From Gracilaria gracilis (Eukaryota; Rhodophyta; Florideophyceae; Gracilariales; Gracilariaceae), in NCBI GenBank assembly GCA_030374805.1, contig JARGSG010000237.1:1-64000 (forward strand): DNA of 64,000 nucleotides, written 5' to 3'. Below are positions 41,180 to 53,000 of this stretch, in pieces. Position 1 is the first letter of the stretch. Each line of letters begins with the position of its first letter. A model generated the notes under the pieces. It made no database searches. It was not told the DNA's origin and saw only the letters and a program-made list of their open reading frames with translations. A program made the translations under genes and the position numbers.

Positions 41180-41877
41180 GAGCATCTCCAGTGGCAGCGA
41201 CACCACCGCAGCAAAGAACCAAATTCGTAGCAAACGTGTAGCCGAATAAATGGCTGGGCGCAAAATAGTCGTTTGCTCTTTTGCTTCTCGCTCGCGCAGC
41301 TCCAGCGGTCATTTGCGAGCAACAACCATATCGATGTCAATGATTGACAACGAAATAGATGAGGAGTTTGAGCAGCTCATTGCCAACTTTTTCGACAGTT
41401 CAGACGACGAACAACAACCCACCAAACATGGTGGATCCTACGCAGGCAAGGCGCCAAACATTGACCGCAACAGAGCGGTAGGTGCAGCGCAACTCTACAA
41501 TGACTATTTCGCGCCCGATCCCGTCTATAACGACCATGTGTTCCGAAGGCGGTTTTGCATTCCCAAAGAACTATTCACTCGCGTGTGCAGCGCCTTGCGC
41601 CAACACTTCAAATACTTCGAGCAACATGTTGATTGTACGGGTTTTCGGTCAAAGTGGCGCGAAATGGGTGGGCTCTCTTCCAATGGTGGTCGTACACGTA
41701 GAAAGTACGATGCTTCTGGTTTTTTGAACAGCTTCAGTTTCACGAGGCAAATCCTACGGATGATGTCGCTCGTTTTGAAGCTGTTCAAAATTTTGCTTTC
41801 CTTTTTTGGCCGGTGGAGATGTGGTGCATAGCAAAATGGTGTTTTTCTGTTTTGCTATGTACCTGGTGGAGATGCTC
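41180..41877. mobile_element. PIF/Harbinger derivative (698 bp) with complete ends
   Basis: Terminal inverted repeats GAGCATCTCCAGTGG (41,180-41,194) and CCTGGTGGAGATGCTC (41,862-41,877) are flanked by TTA on both sides (41,177-41,179 and 41,878-41,880), the classic Harbinger target duplication. It contains only the first part of a transposase gene and is therefore an internally deleted, non-autonomous copy on the way to being a MITE. Confidence 0.9.
41334..41831 (+). pseudogene. Harbinger transposase N-terminal fragment
   Basis: ATG 41,334 opens a 165-codon frame. EEFEQLIANFFDSSDDEQQP and LYNDYFAPDPVYNDHVFRRRFCIPKELFTRV (positions about 25-75) match Harbinger transposase N-termini. The matching part ends near 41,690, where the element is deleted, and the remainder is spurious. 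It is a different subfamily from the copy at 34,386-36,132. Confidence 0.75.
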
Positions 41878-41880
41878 TTA

Positions 41881-43560
41881 GGATATCTTTTTACAAGTCA
41901 TTGTAAGTACTAACTTCTCGTATCCTGTCTGGGCACCTTTCCAATGGGGTTTTTGTGTTGGGTCTGAATGAATTTTTGGATCTATAGACATTTCGCGGAC
42001 TGTATAGTGCCCACGGGATCAAGGGGTTTCGACACCAGCATCACGGGTTACCATCATTCACAAACCTTTCATTAGCAACATAACGATGGCAACAGCTCGG
42101 CAGCAAAATAACAGCTACCATTTTGTCTATGAGGTTTTGAAATACATTCAATCTTCTCCGATCTCACACTCCGTCTGATCTGCTCTCATATCTGTATACA
42201 AGAAACATTCTACACAGCCTCTCTGTCCTTCTACCTAACAGCACAAACAAACAGACTAATTCGCTCACGGCTTCCCACCATGAAGTTTCTTTGCTATTTT
42301 TTTACTGAATACAGTATTGTTTTGGGAGGGGGGGGGGTTGCCGTCGCCCAAGAGTGGCAGAATACCATTGGCAAGAAACCTCCACTCTTTCCACCGTCTT
42401 CACTCGCATCTTCGAACACTATTGAGGGTCTTGAAACTCCTATCCAGTGTCAGGCCGCTACGTAGAACAAATTTGCGGCTTGGAGCGCCGGTAGTAACTA
42501 CCATCCAACTGCAGCTGATCTGTTTGGCCGTACTCGTTTCAAAACGCCCGGCCAGTGAACACACTGTTGAAAACAATAATCTGTATCTATGGGAAACAGG
42601 AAAGGTTGTGATACTGCACGAATGATGAGAATGGATGGGTGGAACTCTTGAGGGACGTCTCACTTGCACGTAGTGCAACTACCTTCGTGAGCTATGCGCA
42701 AGCCTTCCTTAGAGCGGTTACCAACGGTACCGACGGTACCAACGGTACCAATGGGCCAGGCTGTGGTGAATTCACGGTGCACGTCACAGCCAATGGAGGA
42801 GATGCCACGAAGGCGACGTGGCGCGTGCGCAAAGCAGTTGTGCAACGTGGCGGCTTTGGGCGATGCGGTGGCGGCGCGGCGGCACCAACCAAACAAACAA
42901 CCGCCACGTGCGCGTCGCCGTGGCATTGCTCGCGTGCATCCTGTGAGCAATCGCTGATGGATCAACATGTGAAACGGCGATCTCGCGTCGTGCCGCCACA
43001 CGCGCCGCGCTCGGTGCGCTGTCTTCAGCTTATCTATGAACGTCTACGCTTGCATGAACGTCGCTCACGCCTTGCGTAAAGCGTAATGAACGTCGCGCCG
43101 CTCCGCGCACCACCGTGCGCAAGGTTACAATGCGCCGCTCCCGTGCGCGCCCAAATTCCCAGCGCCCGGCCCGCATGGTGAGCCCCCCGCTTACCCCCCG
43201 CGTACAGCTCTTCTTGAACGCCGCTTCCCGTCGCTTTCGCCGCTTTCGCCGCGCCCACCTTCCCGCCTTCAATCGCTTTTCGCCGCTTGTGGTGAGCCGC
43301 CTTCTTTGCCCGCTTTACAGTTCTTGCGCATTCATGCATCGCCCATCACTTTTCGTGGCCATCTGCGCCATCATCGTCCCCGATGGCGAAGCGCCGCCAA
43401 TCTCCAACTCGCTCACCCTCGTTTAGCGCGCCAGATCATGCCTTTGTCAAGCATTCGTCAAACAAGCCAGCCAATGCTCAATCAATCGCACAGCAACCCT
43501 TCATCCATTCAAATCCACCGTTGAACCGCCGTCAAACCACCGTCATCATGCCGTCGCGCG
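41881..43560. other. Spacer upstream of the amylase gene
   Basis: No gene is recognised. There is a short homopolymer (G)9 near 42,330, a 9-bp repeat of the type GGTACCAAC at about 42,725-42,752, and then a rise in GC content from 42,750. Frames in the GC-rich half are long but biased and look spurious. Confidence 0.45.
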
Positions 43561-43570
43561 CTATAAAAAG
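43561..43570 (+). promoter_or_regulatory. TATA box of the amylase gene
   Basis: CTATAAAAAG lies 72 bp before ATG 43,642, in an otherwise GC-rich promoter. Spacing allows a start site about 30 bp downstream and a 5-prime leader of about 45 nt. Confidence 0.6.
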
Positions 43571-43641
43571 AACCCCATCAACCAACGTTACTCACCGCTT
43601 CCTGACCGTGCGTTGCACTCACCGCCTCCTCAACCTCCGCA

Positions 43642-45357
43642 ATGATTCGCTCACAATCTGTGTTAACGCTTATCATTCTCGCACTCGTGCTGCCACCATT
43701 GTGTGCAGCGCAGACTCGTCCCCGTACCGCATTCGTGCACCTCTTTGAGTGGAGCTGGCGTGATATTGCAAACGAATGTGAGCAACATCTGGGTCCCAAG
43801 AGATTCACAGCCGTGCAGGTATCCCCGCCGCAAAAGTCCGTTGATCGCTCAGAATGGTGGTCCCGTTATCAACCGCTCAGCTACGCGATAGAGGGGAGAA
43901 GCGGAACAAGGTCCCAGTTCCGATCCATGGTCAAGCGATGCGCCAAAGTGGGCGTCGATATCTATGTGGATGCAGTCATCAACCATATGGCTGCGTTGGA
44001 TCGCTCTTTCCCACAAGTTCCGTACTCGCCGAGGGATTTCCATACCTGTGTCACCCCCATCAACTACAACGATCGCTTCCAGGTGCAGAACTGTGACCTG
44101 GTGGGCCTCAACGACCTCAAGACTGAATCCGAATACGTTCGCTCCACCATTGCAGCCTACTTGAATGACCTTATTAGTCTGGGCGTCAAGGGCTTTCGCT
44201 TTGATGCTGCAAAGCATATGGCTACTGCTGACATTGGCGCCATCATCGCCAAGTTGGACAAGCCTGTGTACATCTTTCAAGAAGTCATCGGTGCCGGTGG
44301 AGAAGCTGTGCAACCTGCCGAGTATGTGCGTAACGCCGCTGTCACTGAGTTCAACTTTGAGCGCACGTTGGCTTTCTACTTCAAGGGGCGCGGTGCATTG
44401 AAAGAGTTGAGAAACATTGTCAACTTCAACGGCTGGCTCAACAGTGATGATGCGGTCGTGTTCGTTTCGAACCATGATGATCAACGCCAGAATACGTACA
44501 ACACGCTCACGTACAAGGATATTGGTGACTTGTACTACATCGGCGAGATTTTCAGTCTGGCGTACCCCTATGGCTATCCAAAGGTTATGTCCAGCTATTA
44601 CTTTGAGGACCATGACCAGGGCCCGCCGTTGAAGGGCGTGCATTCTGGCGCACAATGCGGCGAACAATGGGTTTGTGAGCACCGATGGAGAGGAATTGCG
44701 AACATGGTTGAATTTCGACACGTTTGCTCATCGCAATTCCGCCTCACCAATTGGTGGGATAACGGCAACAATCAGATTGCTTTTGGACGCGGAGGGCGGG
44801 GGTTTGTCGTTATCAATCGAGAAGATAAGGGCGCTCTGGATCGCGTCCTTGATACTGGCATGCCGGCTGGTAGATACTGCGACATTGTGAACGGTGAATT
44901 TGAGGACGGTGTTTGCAGCGGGGACGTGATTGATGTTGGAACGAATGGCAAGGCCCGATTTCGGGTGGAGGCAATTGGAGCGTCTGCCATACACCTTGGC
45001 ACGAAAGTGGGTCAAGTGCTGGACGCTTCTCAGGATCAGCAAATTGAGGACAAAAGTGGCGAGCAGGTGAAGGTGAAATTTACGTGCCTCAATGCTTTTG
45101 TTCGATCTGGACAGAGCGTGTTTGCGATAGGCAGTGTGGATGAACTTGGCCGCTGGAATGTGGCAAAGGCGGTGAAACTTGCTCGTGAGGGATCTTCTAC
45201 GTGGAGCGGATCCATTGAAATGGGGTACGACAAAAGGGTGGAGTGGAAGTGTCTCAAGCGGGACAATGCAGAAGTAGACAGTGGCGTTGAATGGGAGAGT
45301 GGCGAAAATAATGTTTTCCTGTCCAGCTCTGAACAAGAGGTTACTGGCAGGTTCTAA
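43642..45357 (+). CDS. Secreted alpha-amylase, GH13 with C-terminal CBM20
   Basis: 571 residues, single exon, TAA stop. Residues 1-23 are a signal peptide. The GH13 barrel has all conserved regions: DAVINH (110-115), GFRFDAAKH with nucleophile Asp188, IFQEVI with acid/base Glu214, and FVSNHDD with Asp279. The sequence style (FVHLFEWSW start, YLNDLISLGVKGFR) is that of Streptomyces/animal-type amylases. Residues about 475-568 form a starch-binding CBM20 (VKVKFTC... VFAIGSVDELGRW). It hydrolyses alpha-1,4-glucans, and with a signal peptide it should act outside the cell or in the secretory/vacuolar system. It is flanked by a TATA box and is not in an obvious cluster. Bacterial ancestry is possible but not shown here. 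Confidence 0.93.
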   Translation: MIRSQSVLTLIILALVLPPLCAAQTRPRTAFVHLFEWSWRDIANECEQHLGPKRFTAVQVSPPQKSVDRSEWWSRYQPLSYAIEGRSGTRSQFRSMVKRCAKVGVDIYVDAVINHMAALDRSFPQVPYSPRDFHTCVTPINYNDRFQVQNCDLVGLNDLKTESEYVRSTIAAYLNDLISLGVKGFRFDAAKHMATADIGAIIAKLDKPVYIFQEVIGAGGEAVQPAEYVRNAAVTEFNFERTLAFYFKGRGALKELRNIVNFNGWLNSDDAVVFVSNHDDQRQNTYNTLTYKDIGDLYYIGEIFSLAYPYGYPKVMSSYYFEDHDQGPPLKGVHSGAQCGEQWVCEHRWRGIANMVEFRHVCSSQFRLTNWWDNGNNQIAFGRGGRGFVVINREDKGALDRVLDTGMPAGRYCDIVNGEFEDGVCSGDVIDVGTNGKARFRVEAIGASAIHLGTKVGQVLDASQDQQIEDKSGEQVKVKFTCLNAFVRSGQSVFAIGSVDELGRWNVAKAVKLAREGSSTWSGSIEMGYDKRVEWKCLKRDNAEVDSGVEWESGENNVFLSSSEQEVTGRF

Positions 45358-47059
45358 TGAGAGTGCTTCTCTCATTGCAGCTGCAGTAAATGAAAGCATC
45401 TACATCCGCATTGAAGTTCGCTTTCCTTTCGCTCAAATCCTTGTCAAGAACGCGTTTTTGGTCTCCGCTGTAGAGCCGCAGGCAAAGGGCGGTCTTTCTT
45501 GCGATGGGGCGACTCAGGCTCCGGCAGCGCACACTGACAGCCCTTGTGAGGTGGTCAGTGAGACGGAACAGCAACATGGCGCGGATGCGGTTGGAACGGT
45601 GTACAGGCACCAAACGTCCTCATGACAGGATGCGTCTGGAGCGAAATGAAGAACACAGCGATATTCAACAATCTTCTGAACTCTGACGGAGGTTGTTGGC
45701 TAACTCTGATTTCGTTTAGAGCAATGGCCACAGAGGATCTTCGCTCAGACCTTCTTTTATGCAATTCCTTTTGTTTTCCCATCCCAAATCTATACTACTT
45801 TGTGCCCCATCCCTGCATCTCTCTCCCACAGAATCAGATGCCGGCATCAGCCGCCGTTACGAAAAGTACAATCATTCTGGAAAGAGGTCCGGATTGGAAG
45901 AGGTATATATAAAGAGGCCTAGCTAGATTGGACACCAATCTCAAAAATTGTATTTCTGAATCCATTGGTCTCCTCTGAAGAGCGGGCGGGCTCCAGTTCA
46001 ACAAGTTGTTGAGAGCCAGGAAAATATGTCATCTACCGTCACGACATCTCAAGGGGCTCACGATGTGATCCGAGTGGGACGGGGAGCTTTTCACATGATG
46101 CTCTAGTAACTGAACACGCAGGAGCGCTAGGAAGGCGCGGTATCGCCCAAAAACGACTTGGGGAAGTATATGAACTGCATATTGATGGCGGTGGCACTGT
46201 GACTTTGTCGATGCTTGCGTTATGGGTTCCCACCAAGAAGTGGAGGCCTAATATTATGATAGGTGCTTGATTTGTTACCGTGTTCTTAGGGCCTCGAAGA
46301 TCATGGGAACGAAATTGTCTTGCATTGACCCGGGGAGGACGTTGAATTGGTCCGCTGGTTTGGCTTTGAACGGAGTCCGACATGGTGGAACAATTGCTCA
46401 CGGTTCATCTTGGAATGGTTCGAGACGACTTGCACCGTTGGACAGTCCTCGAAATCGAGCAAGACTTGCTGCTTTTTCGAAGTTCAAACATTAGTGCTCC
46501 GCAATCGTTGCGATGCAAGAGTAACCTGCACGAGGCTTGTCCGGGGTTTTCAAGTTTTGAATCTCGCAGTGGGGGCCAATCTGGAGCAAACAAGTTGAAG
46601 CGGAACCGAAACGGTAACGCCAAAAGGAGGCACTGCCCTTCTCTGCTTCCGTCCCTGGATGGCCACAAACTACACCATGTCCATGCCTTCGACATGGGGC
46701 ACGCACATGCAGTTCTCGCTCTTTACATCTGTCGGCATTATTGAGGCCCGATGTTGTTAACTTCTTGCGAATGATGGTCTTTTGGTTAAACGAGTCAGCC
46801 TTCGGGATCATCAGAAGCGCAATCAATCCCTTTGGTCTTCAACAAAACTGCCTTCGGACACCGCTCCGTTTTCGGAATCTCTGGCCTGTCCTCTATCGTC
46901 ATCAACACCACTACATCTGAAATCGCCCGATTCGAATAGGCAAGTGATATCGTCAGCAGCACCTATCATCATTGGACTTCATTCATGCCAGCAATCCCAT
47001 GACGTGCGTGCGTTTCATTTGTGCTAAACAACTTATTCTGTAACACTGCCTTCATCTGT
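45358..47059. other. Intergenic region, no gene recognised
   Basis: Several 75-120-codon frames exist (the longest is at 46,382-46,744, plus strand), but none shows a motif. An unrecognised intron-containing gene cannot be excluded. Confidence 0.4.
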
Positions 47060-47971
47060 ATGGGTCAGCAGCCATCCCACGAAACGAGCGCATCGGAAAG
47101 CAAAGATGATAAGCGCCCGTCACAAGAATCTTCAGATGATTCTTATGCCACAAGACTCGCGGAGAGTTTTTACGATGGTGATTCAGACTCGCAAGGAAAG
47201 CGATTCAACTCGCCTATCTTGGATGCTCTCGGTGATCTAGAGACACCACCACAATATTCAGATGGTTCCCCTCAACCTCAATTTCCGAGACCACCACCAA
47301 GTAGGGTTGCTCCTCTTCCACCGATTGATCATGTAACTGAAATCGATGATGACTTGGAGGAAGGTGTTCCAGTAAAGACCTCGAGAGGAACACGCCCTTC
47401 TTTGCCAAGGAGAGGACCTCAGCCCACTTCTCGCGCTTATCATTCGCCCTACAAGACTTCTGGCACTTCTACTTCGCAATCTTCCCAACACAATGAGACA
47501 AGGATTCTTCCATCCAGTCTGAAACCACCACGCCCTCAGCCTCGCATTGCACCGTTGCCCCCCCTTGACAGCGACTCACCTGACTCAACGCCTCCTGACT
47601 CTCCTCGTAGGCGCTCAGAAGGTTCATTTGCAACACCCCGAGAATCGATGTTTTCCGTTTCTGAGCGGACCCCATCAGCACCAACTCCACCTCAAACACC
47701 AGATCGCCAGGGCGATGAGAAAGCACCACTGCAGAATGACGCAGCTTTGGGAAAGAAACCATTTCGAAAGCAGTTGTCATGCCGTGGAACAATGCTACTC
47801 GGTTTTGGGCTTACGGCTTTTGTTGGTCCATTTTCTATCTTGGTGCCAGTCTTGTGGCCAGAGTATCGGCAGCGAAAGATGTTCGCCTCCTTTTCTGTCG
47901 GAGTTCTATCGGCTCTTGTTGCGTGGCTGGCTTTTTCGATTGTTCTTGCGTTGGTTCTCGTAAATCAATAA
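47060..47971 (+). CDS. Putative N-myristoylated, Pro/Ser-rich two-TM membrane protein
   Basis: I choose ATG 47,060, which gives 303 residues beginning MGQQPS, a good N-myristoylation signal (Gly2, Ser6). An upstream in-frame ATG would add 13 residues and destroy it. Residues about 5-240 are disordered, rich in Pro, Ser and Asp, with repeated RPPPSRVAPLPP / RPQPRIAPLPP motifs typical of SH3-type ligands. Two hydrophobic helices close the protein (about 250-270 and 280-300) around WPEYRQRKM. It is probably anchored to a membrane with a long cytosolic tail. Family unknown. Confidence 0.65.
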   Translation: MGQQPSHETSASESKDDKRPSQESSDDSYATRLAESFYDGDSDSQGKRFNSPILDALGDLETPPQYSDGSPQPQFPRPPPSRVAPLPPIDHVTEIDDDLEEGVPVKTSRGTRPSLPRRGPQPTSRAYHSPYKTSGTSTSQSSQHNETRILPSSLKPPRPQPRIAPLPPLDSDSPDSTPPDSPRRRSEGSFATPRESMFSVSERTPSAPTPPQTPDRQGDEKAPLQNDAALGKKPFRKQLSCRGTMLLGFGLTAFVGPFSILVPVLWPEYRQRKMFASFSVGVLSALVAWLAFSIVLALVLVNQ

Positions 47972-48113
47972 CTGATTCTCTGTGACGTTGTTGAAGTTCA
48001 CGGCAGTACGAGGTCATCGAACGTACTCACTGCTTCTTGTTTTCCGTGTACTTGGTCCATTATGCAGACCCTAGCCAGTACTTTAACCGAGATTTTTTCT
48101 GTACTTCGCTGTG

Positions 48114-48119
48114 AATAAA
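48114..48119 (+). terminator. Possible polyadenylation signal
   Basis: AATAAA lies 143 bp after the stop of the two-TM protein gene. The use of this hexamer in this organism is not established. Confidence 0.3.
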
Positions 48120-49178
48120 GAATGAGAGCTCACTTAAGGAATGACAAATGCGTGTAATGGCACCTAACATCAGAGTTGAATGTTCTGATTCTTCATGAAT
48201 GGGCTACTCTTGCACAGTACGCACCATAAGCTTGTTTCATCCTAAACTGTCTTATGAACGTTAGCAATGATCCAAAGATGCAATCATCGTTGGTCGCCTA
48301 AGGACAACGCGTATCTTTCATTGGCATTTCACCACGCACGTTTATGAAAACCATCCACGGCATCCATTCCATTGTGGACAAACATCCAAACAACAACAAC
48401 AACAACTCAATACAGAGAGAGTCCAGAGCCTTGTTCGGATAGCGAGGTACAAGGCAAAGACATCTGCAGCCACCGGTTCCTTTCAGAGAAAGAGAGAGCC
48501 TTGCTGGTGCGAAATCGAAACACTTGATGTCCAATGAGGGCTACAGAAAGAAGAATGCGCCTGCCGCCTTCCCAGATCGCCGAGGGTTATCAGTTGTTAT
48601 AACTAAGAAATGACATGAAAAGGCGTTGGCCTTTCTCGTGAGAGAACGCTTCTTCCAACAGAAGCATTCCCCATTAAGTCGAAATTAGGCTTGTGTGCTC
48701 AAGAGAGAGAGAGAGAGAGTGATGATGAGAGAAAGACAAAACCAGCCTCCTGCAGCCTTCCTGGACATAATCTTTGGCGAGACGATCAGTGTCCATGCGC
48801 AAAGTTTTCTCGTCTCAAGGTTTTCAGAAAATCAATGTCTGGATCAGCCCACTACTACACGTAGATACAGTACCGGTCATCATCATCATTCATCATCATT
48901 ACGTTGATGAGAAGGCAGCATTCGTTGCTTGTTGCCCGGGCACAAAGTAATCTATCGATCTATCTACAACAAGGTGTCGAGAAGGATCCTTCATAGCGAT
49001 CATTTGTGGCTGTTGCAGGAGGCAACAAGGTTATAATCTAGGACACCCCGGCAACATCTTATAATTGTCTCATCGATATATTTGACTTCCACTTTTGACT
49101 TCCACTTACCGGAATCTCTGTTTACCTTCGCATTCACGTTGTACTAAGGGTTCCGGGGGCTATACTTTGCAAGAGGAA
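48120..49178. other. Intergenic region with microsatellites
   Basis: Contains (GA)9 at 48,702-48,719, a CAACAA run near 48,393 and a CATCAT run near 48,880-48,900. No gene is recognised. Confidence 0.5.
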
Positions 49179-49424
49179 ATGACATTGCTGCGTCCTGTAC
49201 TTGTTGAGGCGGCTCGGGTCACTAGTGGAGCGTCACAGGTTCTACGGGCGCTTCCACCCGTCTCTGAAGTCCTTCGTTGTCTACCTCAACATCTGTTTGT
49301 AATGCCAAAGCGTCATCCTATACGCCAACCTAAGGTACAAGAGGATTCCCCGAAACAACCTGATGACGATATTAATACAAACCGTGTAGCCGAGAAGAGT
49401 CCATCGGCACCGTCTTCTTCTTGA
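49179..49424 (+). CDS. Small hypothetical protein
   Basis: 81 residues from ATG 49,179. The first 45 residues form an amphipathic hydrophobic helix region (LLRPVLVEAARVTSGASQVL) and the rest is Pro/Asp/Ser-rich and disordered. This could be a small mitochondrial or membrane-associated protein, or chance. The frame extends upstream to 49,095 without a better start. Confidence 0.3.
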   Translation: MTLLRPVLVEAARVTSGASQVLRALPPVSEVLRCLPQHLFVMPKRHPIRQPKVQEDSPKQPDDDINTNRVAEKSPSAPSSS

Positions 49425-50020
49425 TCCCCGATGCAAGGGTATGGCATCTTTTGAATCAGACGAACATTTGAGTTCCAAATCCCCGGTCTGATGTGAAGTC
49501 TGAGATAGGGAGAAATGACAAACTATTGAGAATATACAAAGCCCGAATTCGTTTAAAGACATTCCACATGTGATGACTCAGTTGATGACCATATTTCTAT
49601 GCAGGGACAGGAATGTGACAGCCCGTATAGACACATAAAGGGAATCAACGATGAAACAGCGATCCATTGATTGGAGAAGGTCAGAATAAACTTGGCGAAA
49701 GAAACAGAGACTTCGCGTAGCCTAGCGTGACAAACTACCGGCGCCTGAGGAAAGGAAAGACAAATCGTTAGTTGATATGATCAAGCAATGGCCGTTACGG
49801 TTTTTGGCCTTCTTAAAGAGAGAGAACTACCTTTAGATACAAAAATCAATAGATAGTTCTTCGGCCGCCTCGGAATCAGGGGCGGCTGACCACAGTAAAG
49901 AAGAAGAAGAAGAAGTGTAGCCTAAAATGCATTTGTGTAGTATGCCGAATATCATGGCCATGAGTCCCCCTCACTATCTCATACCTCTATATATACAGGA
50001 AGACAAACAAATTAAGGTCC

Positions 50021-53000
50021 CTAGGGTACTTCGGCGCGAGAGTATTCGGAACTTCGCGCAGGTGACGACGAACTATTCGCTTGTGAGCGCCGCAGGAACC
50101 CGGAATCGAAAGGTCTCCATTCTTGCGACGTGCTTCGAGTTGCCGACCAGCTTTCACTTTCCGCTTCCCCTGAGGCTGCCATATTCGATTCTTCCAAACC
50201 ATCAAATGCTTCCGCGTTCATTACAGATACCGCGCTTCCCTTTCGTTTTCCACGAATTGCCTGCGCAGATCTCGACAAAAAGTACCACGAGATGTGCATA
50301 AGAGTCTGAACAAGAGGAACAAGAAAGCCAGGCGCAAGTCGCAAAAGCACTCGAAACTTCTTCCAGAACGGAGATCGTCTGAAGAACAGCTTTGTTCTCT
50401 TTCGCGTGGCTTCATCAGAAAGTTCACGTTCTGTTGTTTGTAATCCTATCCTACGATTGAAAGCCTCGGATCTGCTAGATTCAAGTGGCACGTCCCATGT
50501 CCCAAACAGCTTGTCGATTCTAGCCGACCAGTCAAGTTCCATGTTCATTGTCGTCTTCTTGATAATATACTCACGCAAGAATCTTCCCGACTTGGAAGTG
50601 ATAAACTGCAGAATAAGATCCGGAGAAGGGGCCGACGGTTTTGCGATCTTCGACTGGGTCACCACCCCGTCATCGGCAGTCTCAATGCGCGTTATCTGCT
50701 GATTGTCCCTCGCGCTCAGTGGAAGAGGCCGCGGTCTGTCGTCCTTCGTTCGAATACCAAGGCCCATGGATGACGTCTTATCGAAATCAAACGTAGTGGA
50801 CGCAGCTGTTGCTTGCACATCATGGAGAAGTTGACCAATCCTGTTCCACCTCATTCTCCCATAGGAGTCGATCACGAGCGACCCAAGGGCGCGACGAAAG
50901 CGTGGCGATGGATCTGTGAGGACCTTCCGTACAACATACGGATAAACGACTCCAAGAATACTAAATCTTGGATCTGCATTCAACGCGAGACCTTCCAGCA
51001 TACCTAGACATCGGAGATTATTCAGAAAGTAGTCGTTGAACACGAAAGGGAACCGGTTTCCCAGAGTCAAAAGCTTTCCAACAATACCAACCAGCGTAAA
51101 TCGGCGTAGCCGTTCTAGCTCACCCGCTTCATCGTCAGTAAAATCGGTATTGGGAGGTTCCAAAGTATCGCGCAACGCTTCGGAAAGCAGCGGCAGTTCG
51201 ATCTCAACATCATCAGAGCGCATGACGGCCAGTCCCACAAACGTTTCGGCGAGGTATGTGTACTCCCCGTGAATCAGATGCATCAGCGCGCACACTAAGG
51301 ATTCCCGAACCGATGCTGGAACTTCGGAGATTAAGCCAAAGTCTATGTATGCCAAGTAACCAGATTTGGTCTTCAACACTGTGTGCTCATAAGAGATGGT
51401 CGCAAGGAACAAAAGGAATGTCAGATTCTCTCTCTTTCTGTCGCTCTCTTTCCAGGCTCATCCGGACGGGACCACAGTTGTGAGTACGAAATGTCGGCGA
51501 GGATTGATAACTTACTGTTGCCATTGTGCATGTCTGTCGAAGCATGGATATGATAGACACACGTCATGGGTTAAAGCACGAGATGTATCACGTAAACGCA
51601 CACCGCAAACGTAGTGATAGACGGGTTAGTCGCTTTGTCGCAAATTATCTGCGGGAGACGCTGCGTCGCTGTAGTGCATCAGATTGGGAAAACCGTACCG
51701 GCATGCATGTATCCCTTGTCCAACAGTTGCATCAAAGCAAACCTGATACCATTTTCAACAAGCGGAATGTCTTCAGCTTTGACCTTTGCTTCGTCGTCAA
51801 TGAGCTTGACGCCTTCAATCCACTCTGTTACAAGCACGCGGCGCGAAGAATACTGCTCAAAGACCCTGGGCAAGTAGATGCCCGGCACATCACCATACGC
51901 CTTCCTAAACTTGGTCATATTGGTGAGTTCGGTGGTGTAGTCAAGCTCCTCGAACAAGCGACTGGCGTACTCATCAACGGCGGCAGCAAAATCAGTCCTA
52001 CTTCTGAGCAGAACATTGGCCACGGTGGCAAAGTATCTGACAATATAGCAGTCCATGGCAATCTGTTCAGCGACCTCGGGTCTCTGAACCTTGACAGCGA
52101 CATCAACTCCCTCCACTTTGGCCTTGAAGACCATACCCAGACTGGCGCCAGCGACAGGGTTGGGAGAAATGGCATCGAAGATATGATCAGGAGTGGCGCC
52201 CAGTTCCTGTTGGATCAATTCATACGCGTGCACCATCGGGAAGAACGGAAGCACAGCATCCTGCAACTTTTGCAACTGCTTGATGACCGGCGCGGTGAAC
52301 AAATCCTGTCTGGTAGCAGCGGCCTGACCAAACTTGATGACGGCCGGTCCCAAGCGGGTCATGGCCTCCTTCAAATGGGCGGCCCATTTGGTCTCGCGCA
52401 TGTCCTCCCGTTCGCTCACTTGCTGCTCCGTGAGCGTGCCAACGCTAACGGTACGCTTGTCAATCATGAACAACATGCGGTCCCTCGCAAGCTCAAACGA
52501 AAGCCATGCAATCTCGCGGAAGAAGAGCATCATGCGTCGCAGCACCTTGTCTGGACGAATGCTAAAGTAAAGGTTGAGCACGGTGGGGTCATACACGACG
52601 GGCAGCTTTGTGCGAAGGCTCTCGCGCTCCGAGATGGCCATCGCAATGGCGCAGTAGCCCGCAACAAAGCCAGTGACACCAGCGCGAGCCAAGTACACCT
52701 TAGCCATCCTGGTCATATCGTTCGGGGTGCCGACGCGCGTAACGCGCGCATAATCATCCGGCGTAGCAGTGGTAAAGCGAGTGCCCTCCGCCTCCATCTC
52801 CTCCACGGAGCCCGGTTCGCCCGCCTCCTCATTGAAGCCGAGGCGCTCCTCCGGCGGGCGCATCCAATCCAGCACGGCCTCGGCGTCCCTGTGCGAGGGC
52901 TGTGGCGCCAGCTCCTTGTCCAGCATGGGCTCCGCGCGGGCACCGCTTGCCGCGCCCAACACGCGCGCCAGCGCGGCCGCGGCGGCCGCGCTCAGCAGCG

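Noticed and set aside
51455-51482. Plus-strand microexon look-alike (pyrimidine tract, AG, 24 nt, GTGAGT)
   Set aside because: It is on the wrong strand for the ABC1K gene. The minus-strand 18-nt candidate restores the expected catalytic motif, and no plus-strand gene is visible.
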